Shown here: positions 1 through 10,045 of the stretch, one piece after another
Layout: each line of letters starts with the position of its first letter
How positions within the stretch are numbered: position 1 is the stretch's first letter
Assembly: GCA_004369085.1 (NCBI GenBank)
Contig: ML210147.1
Span: 1,116,001-1,180,000 of the forward strand
Direction of reading: 5' to 3'
DNA: 64,000 nt
DNA from: Coprinopsis marcescibilis
Taxonomy: Eukaryota > Basidiomycota > Agaricomycetes > Agaricales > Psathyrellaceae
Position numbers and translations under genes: made by a program
Notes under the pieces: model-generated
Told to the model about the DNA's origin: nothing
The model's database searches: none
What the model saw: only the letters and a program-made list of their open reading frames with translations

Positions 1-182
1 TCACCATTGAAACGGAAAGATAACGATGCGTTTCCAAAAGTTCCATGTTGCGACCCTTTATAGACCAGTCCAGAGTCTTTTGGAAAAGAATCTACCCTTT
101 CAAACCAAGGCCCTGTATACACAATGTCGCGGTGTGTATCGTCAAACAATACAAGGCGTAGGGGTAACTCCTCTCCGGACAT
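1..182 (-). CDS. 5' exon of single-pass membrane protein, paralog of the 1-2.4 kb gene; cut by window edge
   Basis: Read on the minus strand, this stretch encodes an ectodomain start with the hallmarks LVLFDDTHRDIVYTG, PWF, YKGSQHGTFGNASLSF. It matches, position for position, exon 1 of the gene at 1073-2440 (LVFYDDADPGIVYSDGDWF, LKGSQHGTFSSNASLSF). Only this exon is in the window; the rest lies to the left. The ATG at 182 is the first methionine in frame, but as in its neighbour a signal-peptide exon probably lies further upstream, so the true start is unresolved. Seen: the paired similarity and the open frame. Inferred: a tandem duplicate with an extracellular N-terminal domain. Function unknown. 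Confidence 0.6.
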   Translation of the reverse strand, partial: MSGEELPLRLVLFDDTHRDIVYTGPWFERVDSFPKDSGLVYKGSQHGTFGNASLSFRFNG

Positions 183-1072
183 CGTCGTCGGAAGGTGTCA
201 AGGTGTACCAGGTGGGCGGGGGGCGCAAGTGAACGGACACATGCGTAATCTTGGACTTCAAATGCGGAGCCTAAGCTGCGCTCGGAGTCTTTGTGAATTC
301 ACCCTCCAAGGGCTTCGAGGTATTTGATGACTACACCGTTCTAACAATCCGATTCCCTCGTGGAATTGTATACAACGAGGCTAAAAGAGGTCCCAATGAC
401 GAAATTCCGCTCAGAACAGATAAGGTTCTTCCCCACAGTAAATCCAAGGGCCTATTTGGATTATCCTTCTGTAAGGAACGAATCATCTGAACGGCACTCG
501 GATTTTAGCGAGATGAAATGTTGCAACTCACCGGTCACCACTGGTAAGTCCCAACTTCCAGGCCAGCTAACGGCATCATCTCCCAAGAGGCAAAGTAATA
601 ATGGCCCGGTGAACATGTAATATATGGGAGGACCTACTTCTTTTTGCCAATAGCAAATCTTCAAGACATGATGGTAATCGCACAATCAGGGTCATGTGGC
701 GGGGTAAATGCTGCCTACACCAACATCACGCGGGATTAATTTGCATCAGTTGCGGTGCATGTGTCGTTTGGGGTTGAAGAAGACGACAAAGGCTGCGAGC
801 AAGCGCGCATTTGAGAATAACAATGAAGTAACGAAGAGAGTGAACTTCTTTCACCCATATTAAGATCAGGTGAAGAGAAGTTGACATTATTTTGGATGAC
901 TGTTGTGCAGGTATGAGTGGAAGGATATAAACAGGCTGTTGATTACAATTAAAAGGAGTGAAGTGTTCCCGTTGCCAGCCTTCGGGCGCAACATGCTGCG
1001 ACAGGACAGAACAAGAAGAGAAGCAGAAGGAGAGTTGTTGAGAAGGGTTAAGTGGCAGATAAACCACGAGTC
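183..1072. other. Intergenic: 3' flank of 1073-2440 gene and promoter of the left-edge paralog
   Basis: No supported gene. The right part is downstream of the stop at 1073; the left part should hold the promoter and possibly a signal-peptide exon of the left-edge paralog. A short minus-strand reading with a hydrophobic start (MFTGPLLLCLL, about 615 down to 530, followed by a GTGAGT donor) could be that exon, but nothing confirms it. Confidence 0.5.
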
Positions 1073-2440
1073 TCAGACAGGGGTGTAGGTGGGTGGAACG
1101 TCAACGACGTCGACATCCGCTCTGGGCGGAGGTTGAGGGAGGCGTACTCCACTGTCGGTGTGGTGGACGAGTTCCACACGGCGGGTGCTACTGGACGCGA
1201 ATGATTTCCAGCTGACACTACGGAAGGAAGGGGATGCTGGACCATCGACGTCAGTTCCAGTCGGGGTAGCAACGGCGGTGATGAACGGATTGACTGATAG
1301 TCGCAACTTCTTCAGTTGGGATTTCTTCCATCGATTGAAAAGAATCCATCCCAACGCTATCATGAGCGTTAAGAATAGACCGCCACAGACCAAACCAATG
1401 GCCAGGGCAGCGCCGGTGGACATTTGGGGGGGCTGGTTCGATGATAGGGTTTCTATGGGTCCGCCGGTCGTATTCAGTGAATGTAGGTTGCCTTGGTCGA
1501 TAGTCAGGAAATCCAAGATGAGTGGCGCAGACGATCCTAGGTAGGTGACACTGAGGCGATGTCGGCCATATGGGACCTTATTTGTCGCGAATACCATGCG
1601 TGTTCCCGAGCCTTGTTCGCCAGTGGCGAGTCCAGGGATGCCGAAGAATACAGGTTCTCCGTCGTCAATGGTGTAGCTACCATTGGAAGGCTCCCGAGGC
1701 TGGCCAAAAATAGGTTCAGAAATCCAAGTAACTTGCGTTCCTAAAATGATTGTGTTAGCCACTTAGATGTGGATGTCGTGATAGGTGAGCACGTACCAAA
1801 AAAATCTATGACCGCTGTTGCACCAGCTTCAGAAGTGAACCTACAATCTCCGCTCCCAGTTTCAATCCAACGTCCAGTTTCATACCGGATGTCAGGATCC
1901 TCGCCCAGCACTTTGACGATAGGATAAATATCATTCGAGTCGATTGGAGGGTCAACATCCAGAGAATCGACCCAGAACGGGATTCTTTCTGATGCCTGCA
2001 CTTCAAGTGAAAAATCATGCTGTCCGTCGAATAGGTCGTCCGTGCTGCATAGGGTAAACCGATTCTTGGTGCGTGTCTTGTTTGAAACAGTGCGGCTCTC
2101 GAAAACCTCCCCATCTATCCGACAAGTCCAATTCGCCGATTGAACCTCACTCTCTGAAATTGCCAGGACTTCAATCCTCCCGACTAACGCTATACTTGAT
2201 CCTATACGCGCACCTGTGTCATTATTTGAGCAAGGCAGAATGAGGTCACAACGCACCTGAGAAAGAAAAGCTCAGGGACGCATTGGAGGAAAACGTTCCA
2301 TGTTGTGACCCCTTCAGAATAGCTCCAGGCTCATCCAGAAATGGGCCCGCACTGTGTACAAACCAGTCACCGTCAGAGTAGACGATACCTGGGTCCGCGT
2401 CGTCGTAGAAGACGAGGCGTGGGGCGTCGCTGTTGTGCAT
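1073..2440 (-). CDS. Single-pass membrane protein with two-lobed ectodomain (agaricomycete type), unknown function
   Basis: Three exons, 2440-2257, 2213-1797 and 1740-1073, sum to 423 codons and close the frame; introns are 43 and 56 nt. The product has an N-terminal extracellular region (about residues 1-310) with N-glycosylation sequons, one transmembrane helix (ALAIGLVCGGLFLTLMIALG) at about 310-333, a basic stop-transfer stretch (NRWKKSQLKKLR) and a roughly 90-residue cytoplasmic tail ending in proline-rich PPTYTPV. I recognise the architecture as common in mushroom-forming fungi but know no function for it. The ATG at 2440 lacks a signal peptide; an acceptor-like TTTCTAG lies just upstream, so an additional 5' exon carrying the signal is likely. 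A sensor or cell-surface role would be inference only. Confidence 0.7.
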
Positions 2441-4592
2441 GGACGATGTCGGCTAGAAAGGCAGCAAGAAAGGAGGGAGATCCACCTCAAGGGGGTATGT
2501 CCTTCGCCTTGAGCGGCTGGAAGCCCACAATGTTGTATCTGCCAGCAGGATAGCACAACAAACAGGTTTGGTGGGGTTACTTCTGCCGTATGTCTTGAGG
2601 GTTCCTTGATTTAAGCCTTATCGTGGGTTTTCTCTGAGACAGTGATCATCAGAGGCGAAAGAAACGACCCGCAAACATCTTCTACAAACCCAAGTCGGCA
2701 ATAGAGTGGGCAGCAACTACGATCATTGGTGACTTCTGCTGCACCGAGATCAGATGTTTCTCTAGAACGTCTACAGTTTGCCTTATGAAGGATGTCGTCT
2801 CTTCATTGCCTTGATCACCCCTATCAGTTCAGACTGCCAGTGATCAAGGATCGGTATTGAAGCAACTGTAGAAGATAACGATCTGTCAACCGTCAAGTTC
2901 AATGATTTGCTTACTCCGTTTTTGCTTGATACGTACCTAGGTATCCAAGCCGGTTGGGATTGTCGAAAGCATGGCGAATGGGAAGAGTCCAAGACGCTCG
3001 CGGCCCATTCAACATCTTATCGGGATTTGCCGCGCTTGATTCACACGCACAATTAAAGGCGTCGCTGGTGTCACCGTCCGCAAAAGTATATTAAGCGCCC
3101 GTGCTCTGGCTTTCGTTTTCGGGCTCAGCGAGGCTGGTAGCAAGCGGATGAGAAAATGTTACCGAGCGAGACATGAAAAGACCCATTTAGTAAAAGATAA
3201 AGATCGGACCGGGACTATTTGGCCAGTGGCTGAATATCTTCCCGAACCTACCAAAACGGCTTGGCCACAATGACAGGCAATACGCAGTAACCATGAGACG
3301 CTGGTGTTCGCGGGAGAGTACAAAGCTATCTTGGGCGTATCGGACGACATCCCATCAGCACCGGAAATTGAAGCCTGGAATACATAGCGACTGCCTGGTC
3401 TCTCCCCGGATCTAGGGACGTTTGTGGGACAGACCTAGGACCAGTGGCGCCGAGTATCAACCATCTAATAGATAGTAACGTTGCTTATCAGACTAGAGAC
3501 TCGAAAGCATGCACAGTATCAACATGACCCATACTGACGAATTTATTGCTACTGTCCGACGATTTCTGCTGTCACATAGCTTCGAGACGATCTGGTTGGA
3601 TATCTGGAGGAGCTTCCTTGAATCAGGCCGAAAGTGCTTTCCCTTACCAAGCTTAACTCACAGCACATCACCGGGGCAAGCGGAGCATTTCACCCTATCC
3701 ATTCCATCATTAGTGGCCATTGGGTCCAGCAGGTCTGTACATGTCTTTGTGGACACATCGATGGTTTGTACAAGTCATAATCACTCAGGACGGAGATACG
3801 AGACTGTCGACGACTCGACAATCAGTCACGTTTCGAAAAGGACTTCGGAGAGTACACAAGTAACGCCGACACCATCAGGTCAATCTTTTAGTCGGCAGCC
3901 CTCAGTTGTAGGAAATGACACTTGCTTGCCAAAACATCGAATTTGAAACATTGGCCCACAGCAGAGAATCAGAAAGGTTCCATGCTTCTGCCTCAAGGAC
4001 CTTTTACCTAGTGTCTGCAACGGAAACTCGGAACTTCTTCTGCCAATATGGCACAGAAAGGTATTTTTGAACAAGGTGGGTTCATGCCCATCTTCGCCCG
4101 CAGTCGCTTGATCGGGATACACATACGTAAGTAGTACTCCTTCTGTTTGTTACAACTACCATCATTGACGCCAGTCCACATAACACATCAATCTTTTTAT
4201 TTTGGACGCAGGTTGCGTTCACCAAGCTCTCGTGAGCAAAGAAAGGTACCAATAGCATCGTCCATCTTTCTTCCCAGTAGATGCCAAGTTAAGAACTTCC
4301 GGCATTATGCCCACCGGTTCTCAAACACATCGCCTCACAGTCGCAATGCTGCCTCCAACCGTGTAAAATGTCCAATCATCAGTCAAACGGTAAGGGATTA
4401 AGTGGTGACTCTAAAAATGCGATGATTTCATGTGTAAATTGGCGCGGCACCAAGCGAGAACAATAACGAAACATTAAAAGTATAGTGTGCGGATTAACAA
4501 AGGACGTATACCAAGTGAGAAATACCTTCCAACCAAAAAGGATATCTAGAAAGGTTGATTGGGAAACCAAATCAACACTTTAACCTTTAAAT
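2441..4592. other. Intergenic, no recognised gene
   Basis: Contains the promoter of the membrane protein gene and the 3' flank of the transporter. A 145-codon plus-strand reading begins with ATG at 3509 (MHSINMTHTDEFIATVRRF), but it has no recognisable domain, no clear splice structure and no paralog here, so I do not call it. Nothing else seen. Confidence 0.5.
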
Positions 4593-5936
4593 CTAAGGCG
4601 ACGACCTTGAGTTCGCACCCCCATAAGTCTCCCCGAACCGACCGTCATTCACAATAACAGGTGTCGCAGTAGACATCGAGTTCATCATCGGGCTCGGGAG
4701 GACCGACGGACTCGTCCCCGCCAACGGCTGCTGTCCCAAAATGAGGAAATTCGAAGGTGCCTTGGCCTCCAACGACCCCTTCGAGTCCGACCCCGTAAGC
4801 GAAAATTTGTTCTCCTTCCCTGGCGGCTGGTTGTACATCCACGTCGCACCAAGCACAGTCGTAGCCCCGACAACGAACGATAGCGTGATCCGGAAGTCAA
4901 AAAGCACAACCGACGCAAGGAAGGAAAGGACAATCGACAAACTCGTCGCGAATCCCTTCATGATGTTGTCCGAGTACTTGATGACCACAGCAGTGATCAG
5001 CCCTCCCAATACCTGGATCGCGACCGTCGCCCATGCCCACCCGCCAAAGTTCCGGAACAGGTCGAGGATGAACCCCCTTGAATCGATCGGGGTCGGTGCA
5101 TAAAGGATGGGGAGCAAAGCGGGAATGAGGGAGAAGAGCGACAACTGGACGTTGCGCACCCACAAATCCGCCTTTGAATTTTTGAGCACCATCTCGAAAT
5201 ATACACCGGCCAGCCCACTGGTGAAGCATGCAGCAGTAACCGCCATGAATCCCTTCAGCGGATTCATAACGTGTACATGGAAATCTTGCGCACTCCCCAC
5301 CACGTTCGCATTCTTGGGAACGCCCTGTCCAGAGGACGACTGGATCTGGACGATCCCGACACCAATCGCCAGAAACAGGAGCGACAGCCATTTTGTTCCG
5401 TTCAGCCGCTTCCGCAACAGGGCAACCGAGAAGGCCGCGGTTGTCAAAATTTTCATTTGGTATGTGACCTGAAACGTGGCTACGGGGAGGTTGCTGATAG
5501 CGACGAACTGGAGCGAGTTTTGGATAACATAGAGGATGGCGGGGATTGAGAGTTTCCAGCAGTCGGGGCTGAAGATCTCACGCCAGGTGTCCCAAAATGC
5601 GGTCAGCCATACGCTGAACAAGCTCGACAGTGATCTTGAGCGACTTGTGGCAGAGCGTTCCTTGAACACGGATGAATTCGACACTGCGATGACGAAGGAT
5701 ATTGAGCCCTTGAGGATCTCGTTGAAGAGGACGGCCGATGCGGGTGAGTAGGCGAGGTGAGGAGGTATTGAGACTCGTGATTGGTGCATGATAATGGACA
5801 AGGAGGCGTTCTGTACGGCCAGCGTAATGAGACTGATATGAAACAGCATGTCAATTTTATGGTACGCCAGGGAAGGCCAGAGACGACATACGAGACATAT
5901 TTTAAAGGCACCCCACATATCGAAGGGGAAACTTGG
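4593..5936 (-). CDS. Nucleotide-sugar transporter, UDP-galactose/SLC35A type
   Basis: A Golgi-type antiporter of the NST family that would move UDP-galactose (or UDP-GlcNAc) into the secretory lumen in exchange for UMP. The main exon is 4593-5832; a 59-nt intron (5833-5891, GTATGT...ATCAG) joins it to an upstream exon so that the protein reads GVPLKYVSLITLAVQNASL, the family's first helix. Family segments follow: YVIQNSLQFVAISNLPVATFQ, VTYQMKILTTAAFSV, KWLSLLFLAIGVGIVQ, FTSGLAGVYFEMVLK, VRNVQLSLFSLIPAL, and VIKYSDNIMKGFATSLSIVL, the last highly conserved. About ten hydrophobic helices are visible, with a Ser/Pro-rich cytosolic tail. The N-terminus is unresolved: an in-frame ATG exists at 6109 but would add about 67 low-complexity residues, so a small separate first exon is as likely. 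Substrate is inferred from family only. Confidence 0.85.
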   Translation of the reverse strand, partial: PSFPFDMWGAFKICLVCRLWPSLAYHKIDMLFHISLITLAVQNASLSIIMHQSRVSIPPHLAYSPASAVLFNEILKGSISFVIAVSNSSVFKERSATSRSRSLSSLFSVWLTAFWDTWREIFSPDCWKLSIPAILYVIQNSLQFVAISNLPVATFQVTYQMKILTTAAFSVALLRKRLNGTKWLSLLFLAIGVGIVQIQSSSGQGVPKNANVVGSAQDFHVHVMNPLKGFMAVTAACFTSGLAGVYFEMVLKNSKADLWVRNVQLSLFSLIPALLPILYAPTPIDSRGFILDLFRNFGGWAWATVAIQVLGGLITAVVIKYSDNIMKGFATSLSIVLSFLASVVLFDFRITLSFVVGATTVLGATWMYNQPPGKENKFSLTGSDSKGSLEAKAPSNFLILGQQPLAGTSPSVLPSPMMNSMSTATPVIVNDGRFGETYGGANSRSSP

Positions 5937-7527
5937 CTATCGAATTGAGGTGTGGTTCCATTTGCGGCAGGGCCGTATCCCTGCTTTTCCGAGTAAGCGA
6001 CCGTCGCTGTTGGAAGCAATGGCGAGAATCTGGTGCCAGAAGGCGCTTTGGCTGAGTGTCCCGTTGAGGAAGACGCCCGCACTGTTGGCGGAGGACGATG
6101 ATGGATCATTATGGACAAAACTGGCAGGCAATGTCTGCGAGAAGTTGTAGATGAGTTCAGCAGCAGAAACGTAGTGTCCACGAGGTTTTATATTGTCCAG
6201 GAGGTCGTAAAGATCGTTAAAGCCTATCAACAACAATGTTATGAGCCGTGTGTTCGATATCGTCATTCAGAGGACCCTAACCGAACGCTACGGGCTGTAC
6301 TCGGCAGAGCCACAGTCACCGGTAGTAATGCCTTGACCTGGTGTAGAGACCGTTTATACAGGCAGGTCGAGTCAGCTGGACGTTGAGGTCGTAAAGAAAG
6401 GAGAAGGAGATTGAACTCCTCGATCGACAAGCCTATCGAATCGCCAGCATATAGATATTCCAATAGTGTTCCCACGAATTTTGTCGCGCATCTTTCATTG
6501 AACCTTGCATTTGAACATATCGACTCTCATTGAATAGATTTGCAGTACTGAACACAAAGGGTATAGTATAAATTAATAGGCAGAAACTGCAGACAAAGCT
6601 TTAACAGAGCCTAGAGCGTTTGCAACATTGGTCGGGACCATTCATGCAAAACCTCCGCCGCCAAACGAGACCTCCTGACATTATTTTCAGCAAAGTTCAG
6701 ATGTACATGCCTTCGTTATTGATCTCAAAGCTTCAGGTGCCAACTCTGAACTGGTCTCTGAGAGCCTATGAAAATGAGATTAGCTTAAGCTTACGGACTC
6801 GAAGAAGCAACGAAAACAGAAAGCATAGCACAGGTGTAGGCCTCAGACTCGCCTTCAAATCCCCATTCACAACCTTCCCATCATGCCTCAATTACCCAAC
6901 GAGCAAAGCTGGCGGGTAGAGCAAGGGTCCGCGCCATAAAGGCGGAATGTTGCACCCTATGCATTGACAATGCAATACATGGGTAAAGCACGGGTTGCGT
7001 TCTTTTACCAGGATTTTCATCATCGACCCACACCCACATAAGATAAGAAAAAAAAACTGCACAGGACGCTCACCTCAAAGCACGCGAAATTTCCGAATCA
7101 GATCACAGGTTGAGAGAGCAGACAGAAAGCCGATGTCATTGCAGAGATACATATACAGGAAGATGAAAGTCGACGAGATGCGAAGAAAGAATGTAGAATT
7201 GCTCCAGGTGATCCTGCGTCCTTGCCTCTCGACCAGAGGGAGAAGCGATCAGCATAGATTGTTTTTGAGAATTCGTTACTCTCCGACATTTGTCTGGACC
7301 GTCCATCCCAGTGCAAAGTTGTCCATGAAGGACGCAGGACAGGACAGTAATTTGAACGCCGTTTGGTGAAGAGAAGAAAAAGCGCGATCAGCGGTTTATG
7401 TAGGCGATATTCCCGTCCGGCTATTTCCGAAGGATATTGAACCTCCGACGGCAAGAAATTTCCGTTCCGACTAAAGAACCAGCTCAACGTCGCGTCACGG
7501 TCGGTCACAGCGAGCTCATTGTGTAGG
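5937..7527. other. Intergenic, no supported gene
   Basis: Lies between the divergent transporter and Mrp51 genes. Minus-strand readings at about 5937-6475 include LLLIGFNDLYDLL and YAGDSIGLS, superficially like SGNH-hydrolase blocks, but they sit in separate frames with no consistent splicing and no catalytic His block. I saw no RNA gene here. Confidence 0.45.
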
Positions 7528-8997
7528 ATGGCGGCCACCGCTGTTCAAAAGCGGGTATTAGTGGACACTGTGATACAGCCTGCGTCCCCCTTCGCCGAAC
7601 TCCTGCGCAGGTCGCGCTTCGCCGCCTACGACCCAAAAATCAACCGAACATACTCAGCACCTCCTGCCTACGCTCAGCGAGGCAACTGGGGTCTCAAGCG
7701 ACCAATCAATCATCGTCGCAAGAACTCATACATCACCCTCAGAGCATACGAAGAACATGCCCAATACATTCACTGGACCAACGCTGAACGCGCAGTTCGC
7801 TTCGTCAAGCAAACCGAGGAACTCAATATCACTCCCAAGGTCTCCCAAACCTCCAACTGGGCCAAGAATCTCGGACCAGGAGGGACGTTCCTCTGGGTAA
7901 CGGACTCGGAATTTGCTCCAGCACCCGACAGCGTGTACAAGCACGACGTCGTCCAGAGCACGTCGGAGACAGCCAGCTCAGAAGACATGGTGCTGGGCAA
8001 AGGTGGACCAGGCGCATACGGAGAAACCAGGTCCCATCTCCAGACCAGACTTATCAAAAATCACAACACGAAAGTATGGGACTACCGTCAGCCCATCCCT
8101 GCTGCTATGAACGCCCGTCAATTCGAGCGCTACCTCGAGGAGCTCCGTAGGTTGCGTCCGGCTTTTTACAAGGAACTGCGTGCCGGTATCGCCACGGCAG
8201 AAACAGAGGAGACAAGTAATGCATCCATGCTCGCAGGGGACATGACCAACATGGAAATTGGTGTCGTCAACTCTGTGTCGGAAGATCATCACCAATTCCT
8301 CAACCACTACTTCGAGAAGACGTGGGCAACGCGGGACGAACAGACAGCAGCACCTGACCCAGTTACTGGCGAAGCCCAGCCCAAAGACTTTGTTACCAAG
8401 AAGATCAAGCCGCAACCTCACCGTTTCGGCGGCCTCACATACTCTCATCCTTCTATCCTCGAAACCTATTACACCACCTCCCCCAAACCTGCCCACGTCC
8501 TCACCGACTCACATTCTGATTTCTCTGCTCCGAAGACTGGCCAATTCACCGGTTCCAGGGTAGATGGAACCAAGATCAGTTTCGCTGGTCTGCTCGCCTC
8601 GAGTGACAGTCGCCTGCCGTCTGCAAAACCTCTCTTCACTCCTGGAAGTGGTCCCCAAGCAGACGCTGTGAACCGCAGCGTTGTCACTGTTCGAGCTTCG
8701 GAGCTCGAGCTTATCGAGCCCCCTCGCGTCGTCGGGCTGAACCCCCAGGGCCCCGAACGCGCTCAAGTTCTAGAGCATGTCTTTGAATGCCCGCCGCACC
8801 AAGAACGACGGACCTTTGACAACACCCATGTTCCAGGAAGCTTCGAGTACGCCTCTGCCAACCCTCAAGTCACTGTGAGCACCTATGGCACGAGTCCCGG
8901 GAGCTTCAAGCGATCGGCAAATGCCCAAGCTCGTCCCGGTTCGACAAGATCCGTCATGTCGAGGCTTGGGTCGTTGGTCGCGAGCACGAGAAAGTAG
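7528..8997 (+). CDS. Mitochondrial small-subunit ribosomal protein Mrp51 (bS1m)
   Basis: A component of the fungal mitochondrial small ribosomal subunit. It is a single uninterrupted exon of 489 residues, unusual in this intron-rich window. The N-terminus carries the family signature: SPFAELLRRSRFAAYDPKINR, then RGNWGLKRPINHRRKNSYITL, followed by a segment with paired Trp residues (HWTNAERAVRF, SNWAKNLGPGG). The C-terminal half is less conserved and Ser/Pro-rich. I chose the ATG at 7528 (MAATAVQKRVLVD) because the codon upstream in frame is an arginine codon preceded by non-ATG codons. Probably targeted to the mitochondrial matrix. It runs opposite to its neighbours on both sides. Confidence 0.88.
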   Translation: MAATAVQKRVLVDTVIQPASPFAELLRRSRFAAYDPKINRTYSAPPAYAQRGNWGLKRPINHRRKNSYITLRAYEEHAQYIHWTNAERAVRFVKQTEELNITPKVSQTSNWAKNLGPGGTFLWVTDSEFAPAPDSVYKHDVVQSTSETASSEDMVLGKGGPGAYGETRSHLQTRLIKNHNTKVWDYRQPIPAAMNARQFERYLEELRRLRPAFYKELRAGIATAETEETSNASMLAGDMTNMEIGVVNSVSEDHHQFLNHYFEKTWATRDEQTAAPDPVTGEAQPKDFVTKKIKPQPHRFGGLTYSHPSILETYYTTSPKPAHVLTDSHSDFSAPKTGQFTGSRVDGTKISFAGLLASSDSRLPSAKPLFTPGSGPQADAVNRSVVTVRASELELIEPPRVVGLNPQGPERAQVLEHVFECPPHQERRTFDNTHVPGSFEYASANPQVTVSTYGTSPGSFKRSANAQARPGSTRSVMSRLGSLVASTRK

Positions 8998-9147
8998 ATG
9001 TTTAGTGCTACAGTCCTAGTTTCTAGTTTTAGTCCTATTTATCCCGCTTTAATTGATAATCTGGAATCGATTCCACGCGTGGACGGCAAGCACTGAATGA
9101 CATCAGGATATAAATTGCATCAGGAAAGAACGAACACGGCCTGTATT

Positions 9148-9761
9148 TTACGGTTTAGGGTAAATTAAGCTTTCCAATGCCTGCTTCAAATCGCCACCAG
9201 CTTCTGACAAGATCTTTTCTGCTTGCGCTTTTGTGACCTCGAATTCGTGGACCTGTTCGTTGAGCAACGATGTCGGCATAATCACTGCGAGAAGAAAACG
9301 CTGAAACGCACGATGACATCGACATCCTCCTTTTTGAGGGTCACTGATTCCTTCGCAGGGGCAGCACTATGCTTGATGGGTGGCTTTTCAAGGAAGCCTC
9401 CTGGACGGAAAGCATCTTCCATCTTGTGCTTTGAATAGGCGAGACCATCGCCGTACTGTGAAAACAGGATCCGTGTTACGTGTTGGCGGGAGACGACGGA
9501 TGGGTGAGTCGAGGTCCAATATCGTCGCGCAATCCGAGAACAGTCGCATTCAAGGAGGGTGTAGACACAGCAAGGACCGATTTAGAGGCGTCACAGAAAG
9601 AGAGTCAACGCATCAACCGCAACCCAGGCCAACATTCGTCAAATTTAAGGCAAACCACCACTTGAAGATGAGTGTTCGATGCTTTTGGGTCTACGAAAAC
9701 GAAGAACAAGACTTACGGCCACAATTACTTCTGGTTCTCCTGATCCGTTAAGGCGCGACAT
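9148..9761 (-). CDS. HYPK-like NatA-associated protein (UBA/NAC-alpha-type C-terminus)
   Basis: Three exons, 9761-9717, 9455-9312 and 9252-9148, sum to 98 codons and close the frame (97 residues). Exon 1 gives MSRLNGSGEPEVIVA, then a GTAAGT donor; exon 2 continues YGDGLAYSKHKMEDAFRPGG; exon 3 joins as KKEDVDVIVHEFEVTKAQAE. The last segment, with KILSEAGGDLKQALESLI, is the three-helix UBA-like domain of Huntingtin-interacting protein K. In known systems HYPK binds and tunes the ribosome-bound N-terminal acetyltransferase NatA (Naa10/Naa15). The first intron (9456-9716, 261 nt) is far longer than others here, so a further small exon within it is possible. Identification rests on the C-terminal domain, length and gene layout. 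Confidence 0.75.
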
Positions 9762-10045
9762 GGTGGGATTATGGTTTGTCGACGTTGGACGTTGAGGTGG
9801 AAGAGATGAAGAATACAAAATCGAGTGATGGATGCTTTTCTTCCTGATGGATTACCAAGAAATCAGGATCGAATAGGCGCCCATGCCACGCCTTTTCCAT
9901 CTTGAATGACTTGCTAATGACTTTCAGGCGAGCAAAAATCATTACAATGTATTGGCTTTTGTCAACTAGCATCCAACAGTAGCGATCGCAACTGATTTTC
10001 ATATATTGACGGCGACACCGATGTTTAGAACAAAGTCCTCACAAT

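Noticed and set aside
5937..6475. Minus-strand readings with GDSI and GFND segments suggesting an SGNH hydrolase
   Set aside because: The segments are in different frames without joining splice sites, and the catalytic Ser/Asp/His order cannot be completed.
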